49,569 nucleotides of DNA, taken from contig JAOTUR010000002.1 of NCBI GenBank assembly GCA_029863805.1, positions 1 to 49,569 of the forward strand. Reading direction: 5' to 3'. Origin of the DNA: Candidatus Krumholzibacteriia bacterium. Its GTDB lineage: Bacteria; Krumholzibacteriota; Krumholzibacteriia; WVZY01. Shown one piece after another: positions 9,680 through 18,255 of the stretch (its first letter is position 1; every line of letters begins with the position of its first letter). The position numbers and the translations under genes were made by a program. Below the pieces are notes generated by a model, which saw nothing but the letters and a program-made list of their open reading frames with translations, did not search any database and was not told the origin of the DNA.

Positions 9680-10657
9680 ATGCCTCAAAAAGTACTTGTA
9701 ACAGGCGCGGCAGGATTCATCGGGTCACATCTATGTGAATCGTTGCTGGCGAGAAGTTTCGGTGTGGTCGGCGTTGATTGCTTTACGTCTAACTACGACG
9801 TACGGATAAAGAGAGAGCACGTCAGGCATCTGCAAGAGAGTAAAGACTTTTCGCTGGTCGAGGCGTCGCTGAACGACGTCGATTTGGACGGTCTTCTTGC
9901 AGACGTAGACTGCATTTTTCATTTGGCCGCCCAGCCGGGGGTCAGGCAAAGTTGGCACGAGCGCTTCGACGATTACGTGGACTGTAATATTCGTGCGACC
10001 CACAAGCTGTGCGAGTCTGCAAGAAAACAAGATATCAGGCGTTTTGTGTTTGCGAGTTCAAGCTCGGTATACGGAAACACTGCTCAGCTTCCGATGAGCG
10101 AGTTGCATCCCACACACCCGGTATCGCCGTATGGGGTGACCAAACTGTGCAGCGAGGATCTCTGCTTGCTCTTCAGTCGCAATTTTGGTTTGCCGGTTGT
10201 GGCACTGAGGTTTTTTACCGTTTTTGGCCCCCGCCAGCGACCCGATATGGCGTTCCACCGATTCATAAAGAGCGCGTTGGAAGGACGATCGATCTCTGTC
10301 TTCGGAACGGGCGCTCAGACCAGAGACTTTACGTTTGTAAGCGACGTCGTTGATGCGATCCTGCTTGCAATGGATTACTCGGGCAGCGAAAGTATCTTCA
10401 ACATCGGTGGTGGTAAACGCATTACGCTGAACTCGGCGCTTGACCTGCTCGCGGAGGTGCTTCCGCACGAGGTCGACGTACGTTATGAGGAACCCGCGAT
10501 AGGCGATGTCACGCATACATACGCTGATATCGGTCTGGCGCGCAGGGAGCTGGGGTACTCGCCGCAGACAAGCATCGACGAAGGTCTTGCCAGGGAGGTA
10601 GAGTGGGTGCAGACTCTTCGCAAACGGCTAAAGAGCTATTATAGGGAGGGGTTCTGA
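9680..10657 (+). CDS. NAD-dependent NDP-sugar 4-epimerase (extended SDR)
   Basis: A 325-residue extended short-chain dehydrogenase. The N-terminal NAD-binding motif is VTGAAGFIGSHL. The catalytic elements are the serine stretch FASSSSVYG and Y151-x3-K155 in SPYGVTK. FFTVFGPRQRPDMAFHRF resembles the UDP-glucuronate/UDP-glucose 4-epimerase branch. It likely provides an epimerised UDP-sugar for the neighbouring glycosyltransferases. A dehydratase activity is less likely, since the motif pattern follows the epimerases. Its stop overlaps the next start (TGATG). Confidence 0.85.
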   Translation: MPQKVLVTGAAGFIGSHLCESLLARSFGVVGVDCFTSNYDVRIKREHVRHLQESKDFSLVEASLNDVDLDGLLADVDCIFHLAAQPGVRQSWHERFDDYVDCNIRATHKLCESARKQDIRRFVFASSSSVYGNTAQLPMSELHPTHPVSPYGVTKLCSEDLCLLFSRNFGLPVVALRFFTVFGPRQRPDMAFHRFIKSALEGRSISVFGTGAQTRDFTFVSDVVDAILLAMDYSGSESIFNIGGGKRITLNSALDLLAEVLPHEVDVRYEEPAIGDVTHTYADIGLARRELGYSPQTSIDEGLAREVEWVQTLRKRLKSYYREGF

Positions 10658-11619
10658 TGATTTCAGTGGTTGTGCCTCTCTATAATGAAGAAGAGAGTCT
10701 CACCGAGCTTTTTGACCGCTTGGAGTCCGTCATGGCAGAATTGGGGGAGGAGTACGAGTTAATCTTCATTGATGATGGTAGCGTGGACAAGTCGCTGCTC
10801 ATTCTAAGAGACCTGTACGAAAAATCTTCTCACGTCAAAGTACTGAGTTTACGTCGTAACTACGGAAAGTCAGCTGCGTTGTCGGTCGGATTCAAGGAGG
10901 CAAAAGGGGACATCGTGATCACGATCGACGCGGACTTGCAGGATGACCCCGCAGAGTTACCCGTGCTCATAAAGAAGATCGAGGACGGGGCCGATCTTGT
11001 GTCAGGATGGAAGCGGGACCGGCAGGATCCTTGGACGAAGCGTGTACCATCGAAGTTCTTCAATTCGGTAACCTCGTTGATGAGTGGTCTCCGATTACAC
11101 GACTTCAACTGTGGCCTAAAAGCATACAGAGCTGAGGTCGTGAAAAGTATTTCCGTATATGGTGAGTTGCACCGTTTTATACCAGTTCTGGCCGGATGGG
11201 AAGGATTCCGGGTTGAGGAAACACAGGTGCGGCACTTCAAGCGAAAGTACGGTCGGAGCAAGTATGGCGGAGAGCGTTTCTTGAATGGTTTCTTCGATTT
11301 GGTAACGGTGATGTTCATTACGCGACGAGCTTTGAAACCACTGCATTTTTTTGGTCGTATCGCTTTCGTGCTGTTCGTAGTTGGATTGATTCCTCAGATC
11401 ATGTTCCTTTTTCAGTATCTCGGTGGCGCCGGTCTCAGGGTAAGACCGATCATGCTGGCTGGGTTTGTGCTGATCATTGTGTCGCTACAGATAGGGTCGA
11501 TTGGGCTGCTGGCAGAGTTGTTCTCTGCTCGAAGCGGTCAGGAACCCAGTTATACCTTGAAGCAGCATCTGGCGAGGGATTCCCAGCAATCACCTGGTGG
11601 AAGTGAGCTGGCGCGATGA
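10657..11619 (+). CDS. GT2 polyprenyl-phosphate sugar transferase, GtrB/DPM-like with two C-terminal TMs
   Basis: A 320-residue GT-A enzyme of the DPM1/GtrB group, which transfers a sugar from a nucleotide donor to polyprenyl phosphate. Visible elements are VVPLYNEEESL, FIDDGSVD, the metal-binding TIDADLQDDP (DxD) and the acceptor-side FNCGLKAYR. Two hydrophobic segments at about residues 230-255 and 265-285 follow the catalytic domain, as in GtrB. It overlaps the epimerase upstream by one base and the next GT4 by four, so the three are probably co-translated. The sugar could be the epimerase product. Confidence 0.86.
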   Translation: MISVVVPLYNEEESLTELFDRLESVMAELGEEYELIFIDDGSVDKSLLILRDLYEKSSHVKVLSLRRNYGKSAALSVGFKEAKGDIVITIDADLQDDPAELPVLIKKIEDGADLVSGWKRDRQDPWTKRVPSKFFNSVTSLMSGLRLHDFNCGLKAYRAEVVKSISVYGELHRFIPVLAGWEGFRVEETQVRHFKRKYGRSKYGGERFLNGFFDLVTVMFITRRALKPLHFFGRIAFVLFVVGLIPQIMFLFQYLGGAGLRVRPIMLAGFVLIIVSLQIGSIGLLAELFSARSGQEPSYTLKQHLARDSQQSPGGSELAR

Positions 11620-12746
11620 CGCCAAGGGTCTGTCTCGTCGGGCCTGTGTACCCATTTCGAGGCGGGATCGCGCACTATACCACAGTTTTGGCGCAGGAGT
11701 TTGCCAAAGACCACGAAGTGCAGGTCGTAAATTTCAAGAGGTTGTATCCCTCATTACTCTTCCCGGGAAAAACGCAGTTCGATGAGAGCGGTAATCCGTT
11801 CACCGTTGAATCGGTGAGACTCATCGATTCAATCAATCCCATCTCCTTCTGGCAGACTGCCAGGGCGATCGCGGCATTCAAGCCCGACGCAGTGTTTTTT
11901 CAGTGGTGGCAGCCATTTTTTGCGGTGGCCTATGGCACGACTGTGCTCTTCCTCAAACGCTCGAGCTCGGCGAGGATAGTATTTCTTTGTCATAACGTGC
12001 TGCCGCACGAATCTTCACCGGTCGATCGTATCCTCATTAAACTGGGTCTGAGAGGCGTTCGTCATTTCCTCGTGCATTCTGAAGAAGATCGGCGCAACCT
12101 GTTGACGTTGAACACGGACGCGGTTGTTTCCCTCCATCCTCTGCCCGTTATGGACGCGTTCAAACAGGGTAGGTACGATAGACAGGCTGCAAAGCGAGAA
12201 TTGGGATTGTCGGGGCGGATCATTCTTTTCTTTGGTTATATTAGGCGCTATAAGGGATTGGACGTTCTCATCGAAGCGTTTGCTGAGTCCGTGCAGCGGC
12301 TGGACTCCACGCTTTTGATAGTGGGAGAGTTCTACGAGTCCAAGCAGGCATACATCGATATGATTCGGAAGCTCGGCATCGAAGCCAAAGTTGTCTTAGT
12401 GGATCGTTACGTGCCGAACGAAGATGTCGAGAAATTCTTTGTTGCCAGTGACGTCGTTGTACTGCCGTACCGGTCAGCGACCCAGAGCGCGATTGTCCAG
12501 GTGGCCTATAGTTTTGATCGGCCCGTTATCGTGACCTCCGTGGGGGGGCTTCCGGATGTTGTGGAAGACGGTTTGACCGGTTTTGTGGTGCCCCGTGATG
12601 ATCCACAGAAGCTTTGTGGTGCGATCTGCAAGTTCTTTGATGAGGAGAGAGGAAAGCGAATGGAAGGCGATATCGCCCGTGCGAAGCGGCGCTTCTCCTG
12701 GCAGGCGTACAAGGAAACGCTTGTCGGTTTGGGCGGTATGGGATAA
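11616..12746 (+). CDS. GT4-family glycosyltransferase
   Basis: A 376-residue GT-B glycosyltransferase. The N-terminal glycine-rich loop PVYPFRGGIAHYT and the C-terminal donor site FFGYIRRYKGLDVLIEAF, LLIVGEFYE and LPYRSATQSAIVQVAYSF mark a GT4 subgroup in which the first Glu of the usual EX7E motif is replaced by the YRSATQS segment. SVGGLPDVVEDGLTGFVV is the standard closing motif. It starts four bases inside the preceding GT2 (ATGA overlap). Confidence 0.86.
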   Translation: MTPRVCLVGPVYPFRGGIAHYTTVLAQEFAKDHEVQVVNFKRLYPSLLFPGKTQFDESGNPFTVESVRLIDSINPISFWQTARAIAAFKPDAVFFQWWQPFFAVAYGTTVLFLKRSSSARIVFLCHNVLPHESSPVDRILIKLGLRGVRHFLVHSEEDRRNLLTLNTDAVVSLHPLPVMDAFKQGRYDRQAAKRELGLSGRIILFFGYIRRYKGLDVLIEAFAESVQRLDSTLLIVGEFYESKQAYIDMIRKLGIEAKVVLVDRYVPNEDVEKFFVASDVVVLPYRSATQSAIVQVAYSFDRPVIVTSVGGLPDVVEDGLTGFVVPRDDPQKLCGAICKFFDEERGKRMEGDIARAKRRFSWQAYKETLVGLGGMG

Positions 12747-12764
12747 GGCATTCGTATTATATGA

Positions 12765-12792
12765 TTTACGGGGACACCCGGTCTGTGATAAT
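12765..12792 (+). promoter_or_regulatory. Candidate sigma70-type promoter before the YfhO gene
   Basis: TTTACG (12765-12770) and GATAAT (12787-12792) are separated by 16 bases, matching 4/6 and 5/6 of the consensus. It falls in the 67-base gap before the YfhO gene, one of the few gaps in this cluster. It could be an internal promoter for the second half of the glycan operon; no experimental support can be drawn from sequence alone. Confidence 0.35.
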
Positions 12793-12813
12793 ATGACCGT
12801 AAGGGGCTGATTC

Positions 12814-15414
12814 ATGACGAAAAAGAGAAAAAAGAAAACGGAGAGAGCGGAGAAGAAGACCGCTCCTCGCGGCCCCGCCTTGGTGTCCGCTTCTCCACTC
12901 GCCAGCAATCTTCGTCGCAACCAACAAGTCCTCATATCAGTCTTTCTTCTGATCGCGAGCATATGCGTCCTCTACCCTGACCTCGTATTCCAGGACAAAA
13001 TCCTGGCCGCGGCGGATGCGGAGTCCGCGACGAGTTTGGCCGCGCCGATTCAGAAAGGGATGAGTGAGGGCGAATACCCGCTATGGAATCCACTCCTATT
13101 CGCGGGTATGCCAAGTTATGCGAGCTTGTCCTTTAACCCGTACGTGTATCCGGTAAGTCTCTTGACCGGGTTTCTGTCGAATCACCTCAAATTCCCGGCT
13201 TATACATGGCTTCTGTTGCATATTTTTATGCTTGGTCTCGGCGTTTGGCTGCTCCTCGTCGAAAGGCGAGTCCATTTTTTGATCGCAGCCGGGGCCGGGA
13301 TTATAATGATGTGGATGCCGAACCATGTTGCGGTCGGTGTTCACGGACATGGTAGTCAAGCCAGCGCAGTTGGTTTTATACCGTTCGTTTTGTTTTTCTG
13401 GGATCGTTTGTGGAGGGGTAAGGGGATCGTCATCAATGCAAGTGTTCTGGTGATTCTGCTCGGGTTTCAGCTTCTAAGGGCTCATATTCAGATCTCGTAT
13501 TACACGTTTGGTCTCCTGGGCTTGCACCTGGTGTTTTTTGGGTTCCTCAGAATCCGAGACACATTTCGGCGCCAAGCCGATGGAGTTTCACAGTTGATAT
13601 TCCGATTCTTGTATCGGCCCGGTGGTGCGATCTCTATGCGCCAGGCAGCCATCTTGGATGTTGTCGGCGCGGCAGTCATCCTTGCGGTGGTTGTTTTGGG
13701 ATCCCTGGGTGTCAGCGCCGTGCTTCTCGCGCCGGTGCACGATTATTCAGGATATTCCATCCGTGGCGCTGCGGGTGGCGGAGGCTTGGACTATGACTAT
13801 GCAACGATGTGGAGTCTTCATCCTCTTGAGTGCCTGACCTTCGTCATTCCGTTTGCGTTTGGTTTTGGCAAGTTCTTTTACTATGGCTATATGCCATTCA
13901 CCGACTACCCGAACTACGTTGGGATCGTCGTGGTTGTTTTCGCCGTGATTGGACTCTTTATCGTGCGAAAACGATTTTGCTGGTTTCTTCTCTTTGTAAT
14001 TGTGTTTTCTACGCTGGTCGCATTCGGTAACCATATGCCGGTGCTTTACAACTTGCTCTTCAAGTTTTTGCCGTACTTTAACAAATTCCGCGTTCCGGTA
14101 ATGTTCCTTATCGTACAACAGATTGCTTTCGTTCTGCTGTTTGCGATGGGGCTGTCGGCGATTCTAAGCTATGATGCAGTCCGCGGGCGCCGCGCAGCTA
14201 AGTGGGCTGTGGGGGCCTCGGCTGCCGTGCTATTGATTGTGCTTTTTACCCATGACTACTGGACTGGTGGTTTTGCGAGCTCGATTGCGGGCCGGATCCG
14301 GAACGTTCGTTCGGTACAAGAGCAAGTCGCGGTGGCTAATCTGGCAGGCGATTTGCTCTTCAAAGACCTGTTGAAGTTCTCGGTACTGCTTATTGGGATG
14401 TCTGCACTGGCGCTGTTGTTTTTTCGGCGTCATATCAATGCACGAGTGTACGTCATGCTTGTTTTGGTGGCGGCGCTTGTGGATGTGTTTCTCGTTGATC
14501 GACACATTCTTCACCCCGAGAGACTTTACCGGGTCCAACAGTTGCAAATTATCCGCGATAGGCCTGATGCGGAGCGTTTTACGCAATCGGACCCCTTGGT
14601 GGAGTATTTGCAGAGTCGACCCGGGCGCTATCGCATATTTCCCATGACACATCCTTCGTCGGCGCGCTACGGTGAGTTTGAGTCGAATCGTTATATGAAT
14701 TTTGGCATTCCATCGATAGGTGGCTACCACCCAGCGAAGCTGGCGATATATGAGCAATTCTTGAACGCTATGGCGGACGCCGTTAAGCGGGGAAACTTAC
14801 AGATGGTTAATATACTCAACGCACGTTACTTGGTTACGCCCAACCAAATCAAAGAAAGCGCAGCTCTGAAACCGGTTTGGCGCGGGGGCGATTATAAGGG
14901 TCAGGAGAAGTTTGTATATGAAAACTTGCAATCGTTGCCCAGAGTGTTCTTCGTCGATCAGTTCGAGGTTCTAACGGACAACACGGCCATTGACAGGATG
15001 ATAACCGATGAGAGTCTTGATCTCTCACAAACGGTTCTATTGGAGAGTGTGCCCCAGATAGCACCGGTATCTGCCGAAGGAGCGAGCGCCGAGATCACCA
15101 AGTACGGGTTCAACGAGATTCACATTGATGCGTCGTTGCCGGCACCGGCGCTGCTGGTTGTGAGCGAAATATACTATCCCCGATGGCGCGTGTGGGTGAA
15201 CGGCGAACCGGGGGAGATTATCCGGGCAAACCACGTGTTACGTGCCGTGGCACTGGGTGCGGGTGACAACGAACTCGTATTCCGATACGACCGGTCGTTG
15301 TTCAAGAAGTCGCTAATCTTGTCTGTTGTTACGTTATCGGCAGCGCTTTTCACTCTGGCTGTCGCCTTGACTGCAAGGCGATGGGGTAAGGCAAAGTGGA
15401 AACTCTCATCATAA
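12814..15414 (+). CDS. YfhO-family GT-C-like membrane protein
   Basis: An 866-residue membrane protein. A lysine/arginine-rich N-terminus (MTKKRKKKTERAEKK) keeps the start in the cytosol, and the first helix begins at about residue 35. The extracytosolic loop PIQKGMSEGEYPLWNPLLFAG matches the first loop of YfhO proteins. At least ten membrane segments run to about residue 580. The C-terminal extracellular domain ends with SEIYYPRWRVWVNGEPGEI and a final helix, as in the family. YfhO of Bacillus glycosylates lipoteichoic acid from a polyprenyl-phosphate sugar; a comparable glycan-decorating role is inferred here. Confidence 0.85.
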   Translation: MTKKRKKKTERAEKKTAPRGPALVSASPLASNLRRNQQVLISVFLLIASICVLYPDLVFQDKILAAADAESATSLAAPIQKGMSEGEYPLWNPLLFAGMPSYASLSFNPYVYPVSLLTGFLSNHLKFPAYTWLLLHIFMLGLGVWLLLVERRVHFLIAAGAGIIMMWMPNHVAVGVHGHGSQASAVGFIPFVLFFWDRLWRGKGIVINASVLVILLGFQLLRAHIQISYYTFGLLGLHLVFFGFLRIRDTFRRQADGVSQLIFRFLYRPGGAISMRQAAILDVVGAAVILAVVVLGSLGVSAVLLAPVHDYSGYSIRGAAGGGGLDYDYATMWSLHPLECLTFVIPFAFGFGKFFYYGYMPFTDYPNYVGIVVVVFAVIGLFIVRKRFCWFLLFVIVFSTLVAFGNHMPVLYNLLFKFLPYFNKFRVPVMFLIVQQIAFVLLFAMGLSAILSYDAVRGRRAAKWAVGASAAVLLIVLFTHDYWTGGFASSIAGRIRNVRSVQEQVAVANLAGDLLFKDLLKFSVLLIGMSALALLFFRRHINARVYVMLVLVAALVDVFLVDRHILHPERLYRVQQLQIIRDRPDAERFTQSDPLVEYLQSRPGRYRIFPMTHPSSARYGEFESNRYMNFGIPSIGGYHPAKLAIYEQFLNAMADAVKRGNLQMVNILNARYLVTPNQIKESAALKPVWRGGDYKGQEKFVYENLQSLPRVFFVDQFEVLTDNTAIDRMITDESLDLSQTVLLESVPQIAPVSAEGASAEITKYGFNEIHIDASLPAPALLVVSEIYYPRWRVWVNGEPGEIIRANHVLRAVALGAGDNELVFRYDRSLFKKSLILSVVTLSAALFTLAVALTARRWGKAKWKLSS

Positions 15415-16121
15415 TACCAACATACAACGAGCGAGAGAATATCGATACTCTCATAAACCGGATACTGGATCTTAAGCTTGACCTCGGTGTTCTGGTTGTG
15501 GACGATAATTCGCCGGATGGCACGGCAGGTGTCGTCGAGAAATTGGGCAAGGCGCGAGATCAAGTACACTTGCTGAAGCGACCGAGTAAGATGGGTCTTG
15601 GCAGCGCCTATATCGCCGGGTTCAAGTGGGCACTCAAGAATAAGGCAGTGCAGTACGTTTTCGAAATGGATGCCGATTTTTCTCACGATCCGAGTGCTTT
15701 GCCCGAGTTCCTAAGCGCGATCAAAGACGCAGACCTCGTGCTCGGATCTCGCTATCTCGACGGTATCACAGTGATGAATTGGCCGCTGTCGAGACTGTTT
15801 TTGAGCGTCGGCGCCAATATCTATACAAGGGTCATTACGGGAATGCCGCTAAAAGACGCCACCGGTGGATTCAAGTGTTTTCGGCGTGTGGTCCTCGAGA
15901 GCTTGCCGTTGGATGACATCAAGAGCGATGGGTACTCGTTCCAGATCGAAGTGAATCATCACGCGTGGAAAAAGAAGTTTAGAATTAAGGAGATACCGAT
16001 TACCTTCGTCGATCGAACCAGCGGCACCTCAAAAATGTCCCGTCGCATAATTTGGGAAGCGGCATTTCTCGTCTGGAAGCTTCGTTTCGAATCGATTCGA
16101 AAGGGTTTTCAGAAAGAATAG
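15396..16121 (+). CDS. Polyprenol-phosphate mannose synthase-like GT2 (DPM1 type)
   Basis: A 241-residue soluble GT2 enzyme with the full DPM1 signature set: IIIPTYNERENI, VVDDNSPDGT, GLGSAYIAGFKWAL, the catalytic FEMDADFSHDP and GSRYLDG, followed by ATGGFKCFRR. There is no membrane segment. The family makes polyprenyl-phosphate mannose (or glucose), the donor for GT-C transferases such as those encoded nearby. The start is a GTG that lies 19 bases inside the YfhO gene, giving strong coupling of the donor-making enzyme to a possible user of the donor. Confidence 0.9.
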   Translation: METLIIIPTYNERENIDTLINRILDLKLDLGVLVVDDNSPDGTAGVVEKLGKARDQVHLLKRPSKMGLGSAYIAGFKWALKNKAVQYVFEMDADFSHDPSALPEFLSAIKDADLVLGSRYLDGITVMNWPLSRLFLSVGANIYTRVITGMPLKDATGGFKCFRRVVLESLPLDDIKSDGYSFQIEVNHHAWKKKFRIKEIPITFVDRTSGTSKMSRRIIWEAAFLVWKLRFESIRKGFQKE

Positions 16122-16128
16122 TGTTTCC

Positions 16129-18234
16129 GTGGATATCTCCGTAATCATCGTAAGTTACAACAGTCGCGCCGATCTTGAGCCCTGTCTAGAATCACTCAAG
16201 AAGCAGAGTCTCTTTGATCGCACCGAGGTGGTCGTCGTGGACAACGCGAGCACCGACGGAACACCGGAAATGGTCCGCGATCGTTATCCCTGGGTCAATC
16301 TTCGTTTGAGCGGTCGAAACGTGGGCTATTCGCGTGGCGTGAATCTCGGTATGCAGGTGGCGCAGGGCAGATATTTTCTGGTTTTAAACCCTGATACCGT
16401 CGTCAGAGAGCATTCGATCGAGAAATTGTTTCAGTTCATGGAGCATACGCCGGATGCAGGCGTCGTCGGCCCAAAGCTAATATTCAATGATGGTAACGTC
16501 CAATACTCTTGCCGGAGATTCTACAACTGGAAGGTGCTAATACTGCGCAGGACGTTCCTGGGTAGAATATTCAAGAATTCAACAGCTATTTCCGAACATT
16601 TGATGCTGGATTACGACCACGAGACGACAACGGCAGTCGACTGGATTATAGGTGCGTGTATGCTGGTTCGGCGCCAGGCGGTTGAGTCGGTCGGTCCCAT
16701 GGATGAGAGGTTCTTTTTGTACTTTGAGGATGTTGATTGGTGCTACCGGATGAAGCAGAAGGAATGGGGGGTCTATTATTGCCCCGAAGCTGTTGTTGTC
16801 CACGGTTACGAAAGGGAGAGTGCACAGTCAGTAATAAATCGGTCGTTTGTCGCACATCTGGCAAGCCTTATTCGCTACTACGAAAAATGGAATTTCGTGT
16901 TCTACATGCTTAAGAAGTATCGAGAGGTTGTCAAGATTCTACTTTTTGTCGTGGTCGATATTGTTGCGTTCAACGTCGCGTTTCTGTCCGCATACAATTT
17001 GAGGATCTTGCTGGGCGACGTGTTCGTAAAGCCGATTTTTGAAATTGGCGTCTATGAGCGGTTTGTGGTCTTTGAGAACTTGCTATTCATCTTCGTGTAT
17101 TTCAGCCTGGGTCTCTACAAAATAAGAAGGGAGACGTCCGCCGTTGACGAACTGTTCAGAATCGGAAAGGCGATTGTACTCGCATCGATACTTCTTATGG
17201 CGAGCACATATCTGAGCCAGATTCGCACATATTCGCGGGTGGTCGTCATATTTCTGGTCCCTTTTGCGATTTCTTATGACTGGATACTAAGGACCCTGGT
17301 ACGCCGATTACACAGAGGGCTGATATCACAAAAGATCGATCTCAAGAGGGTTTGTATTGTCGGCCCGATGGATAAGGCGAGGGAGCTTGAAGAGAGGCTG
17401 GTTTTGGACACCTCGCTCGGTATTGACGTTGTTGGTGTAGTAGAGACCTCGGAGAATGCTGGAGAGGTCGGGGGTGGCAGTTTGGGAGATCTTTCACGTA
17501 TAGGTGAGATTATCGATAGGTTTCTCATCCATGAGCTGGTATTCCTGCCTGGCGCGGTGCCCGAGGGCAAGCTTGCCGAGCTAGTGAGGTTGGGGCGTAG
17601 GCGGGTTATCGATATCTCGGTGCTGACCGACTATTCGGGACTGGTGGTCCACCAGGCGACGGTGGCCAATCTGGCGGGACGCCCCGTGATCGCCTACCGC
17701 AGGGATACCCGTTACGCTCTCGATCGGTTTGCGAAGCGGCTGCTGGACATCGTTCTGGGGACAGGTTTTCTCGTGGCGTCGGTGCCTTTCTCTGTGGTAT
17801 ATTTACTATATTCCTCAATTCGAGGCAGTGCTCCTTACGCGTGGGAGTCACGACTCGGCTTGGGCGGCAAGTCTTTCATGCTTCCGGCGGCAGGTGCGAG
17901 GAGTTCGAACGGTCCCTCTGATATTGTCAATCTACCCCTCTTTTGGCTGGTCATAGTCGGCAGGATGAGTATCGTCGGTCCCTATCCGTTTCCGGCGTTG
18001 GGGGTCGCTCTGGTCGACCGGGCGGCTAAGTTCCGGTTTGATGTTCGACCCGGTATCACTGGATATTGGAGAGTGGGAGAAGAACAAGAGATTGCTCTCG
18101 ATGAGCTTCTTGCACAGGACGCCAACTATACTAGAAACTGGTCTTTTGTAGAGGACGTCAAGATCCTAGTGATAACTTTTGGCAACATCCTGATGGGTAA
18201 GAAACGCAGCCTTAGACTGAAAGACCCGTCGTAG
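16129..18234 (+). CDS. Fusion: GT2 glycosyltransferase + degenerate polyprenyl-phosphate hexose-1-P transferase-like protein
   Basis: A 701-residue two-part protein. Residues 1 to about 260 form a rhamnosyltransferase-like GT2 domain (VIIVSYNSRADL, VVDNASTDGTP, LNPDTVV, FFLYFEDVDWCYRM). Four hydrophobic segments follow (about 265-390), then a nucleotide-binding-like fold (RVCIVGPMDKARELEER, about 405-500) and a C-terminal sugar-transferase domain with one hydrophobic segment and RPGITGYWRVG. This second part has WcaJ/EpsE architecture. Its active site looks eroded: the Asp-Glu of the canonical LDELPQL is V600-N601 (VNLPLFWLV), the KFRSM stretch is lost, and GPRP reads GPYP. The GT2 half looks intact. 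The fused half may be a membrane scaffold or bind a lipid carrier. Confidence 0.8.
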   Translation: MDISVIIVSYNSRADLEPCLESLKKQSLFDRTEVVVVDNASTDGTPEMVRDRYPWVNLRLSGRNVGYSRGVNLGMQVAQGRYFLVLNPDTVVREHSIEKLFQFMEHTPDAGVVGPKLIFNDGNVQYSCRRFYNWKVLILRRTFLGRIFKNSTAISEHLMLDYDHETTTAVDWIIGACMLVRRQAVESVGPMDERFFLYFEDVDWCYRMKQKEWGVYYCPEAVVVHGYERESAQSVINRSFVAHLASLIRYYEKWNFVFYMLKKYREVVKILLFVVVDIVAFNVAFLSAYNLRILLGDVFVKPIFEIGVYERFVVFENLLFIFVYFSLGLYKIRRETSAVDELFRIGKAIVLASILLMASTYLSQIRTYSRVVVIFLVPFAISYDWILRTLVRRLHRGLISQKIDLKRVCIVGPMDKARELEERLVLDTSLGIDVVGVVETSENAGEVGGGSLGDLSRIGEIIDRFLIHELVFLPGAVPEGKLAELVRLGRRRVIDISVLTDYSGLVVHQATVANLAGRPVIAYRRDTRYALDRFAKRLLDIVLGTGFLVASVPFSVVYLLYSSIRGSAPYAWESRLGLGGKSFMLPAAGARSSNGPSDIVNLPLFWLVIVGRMSIVGPYPFPALGVALVDRAAKFRFDVRPGITGYWRVGEEQEIALDELLAQDANYTRNWSFVEDVKILVITFGNILMGKKRSLRLKDPS

Positions 18235-18255
18235 GGTTAACCGCCAAGACTCCGC

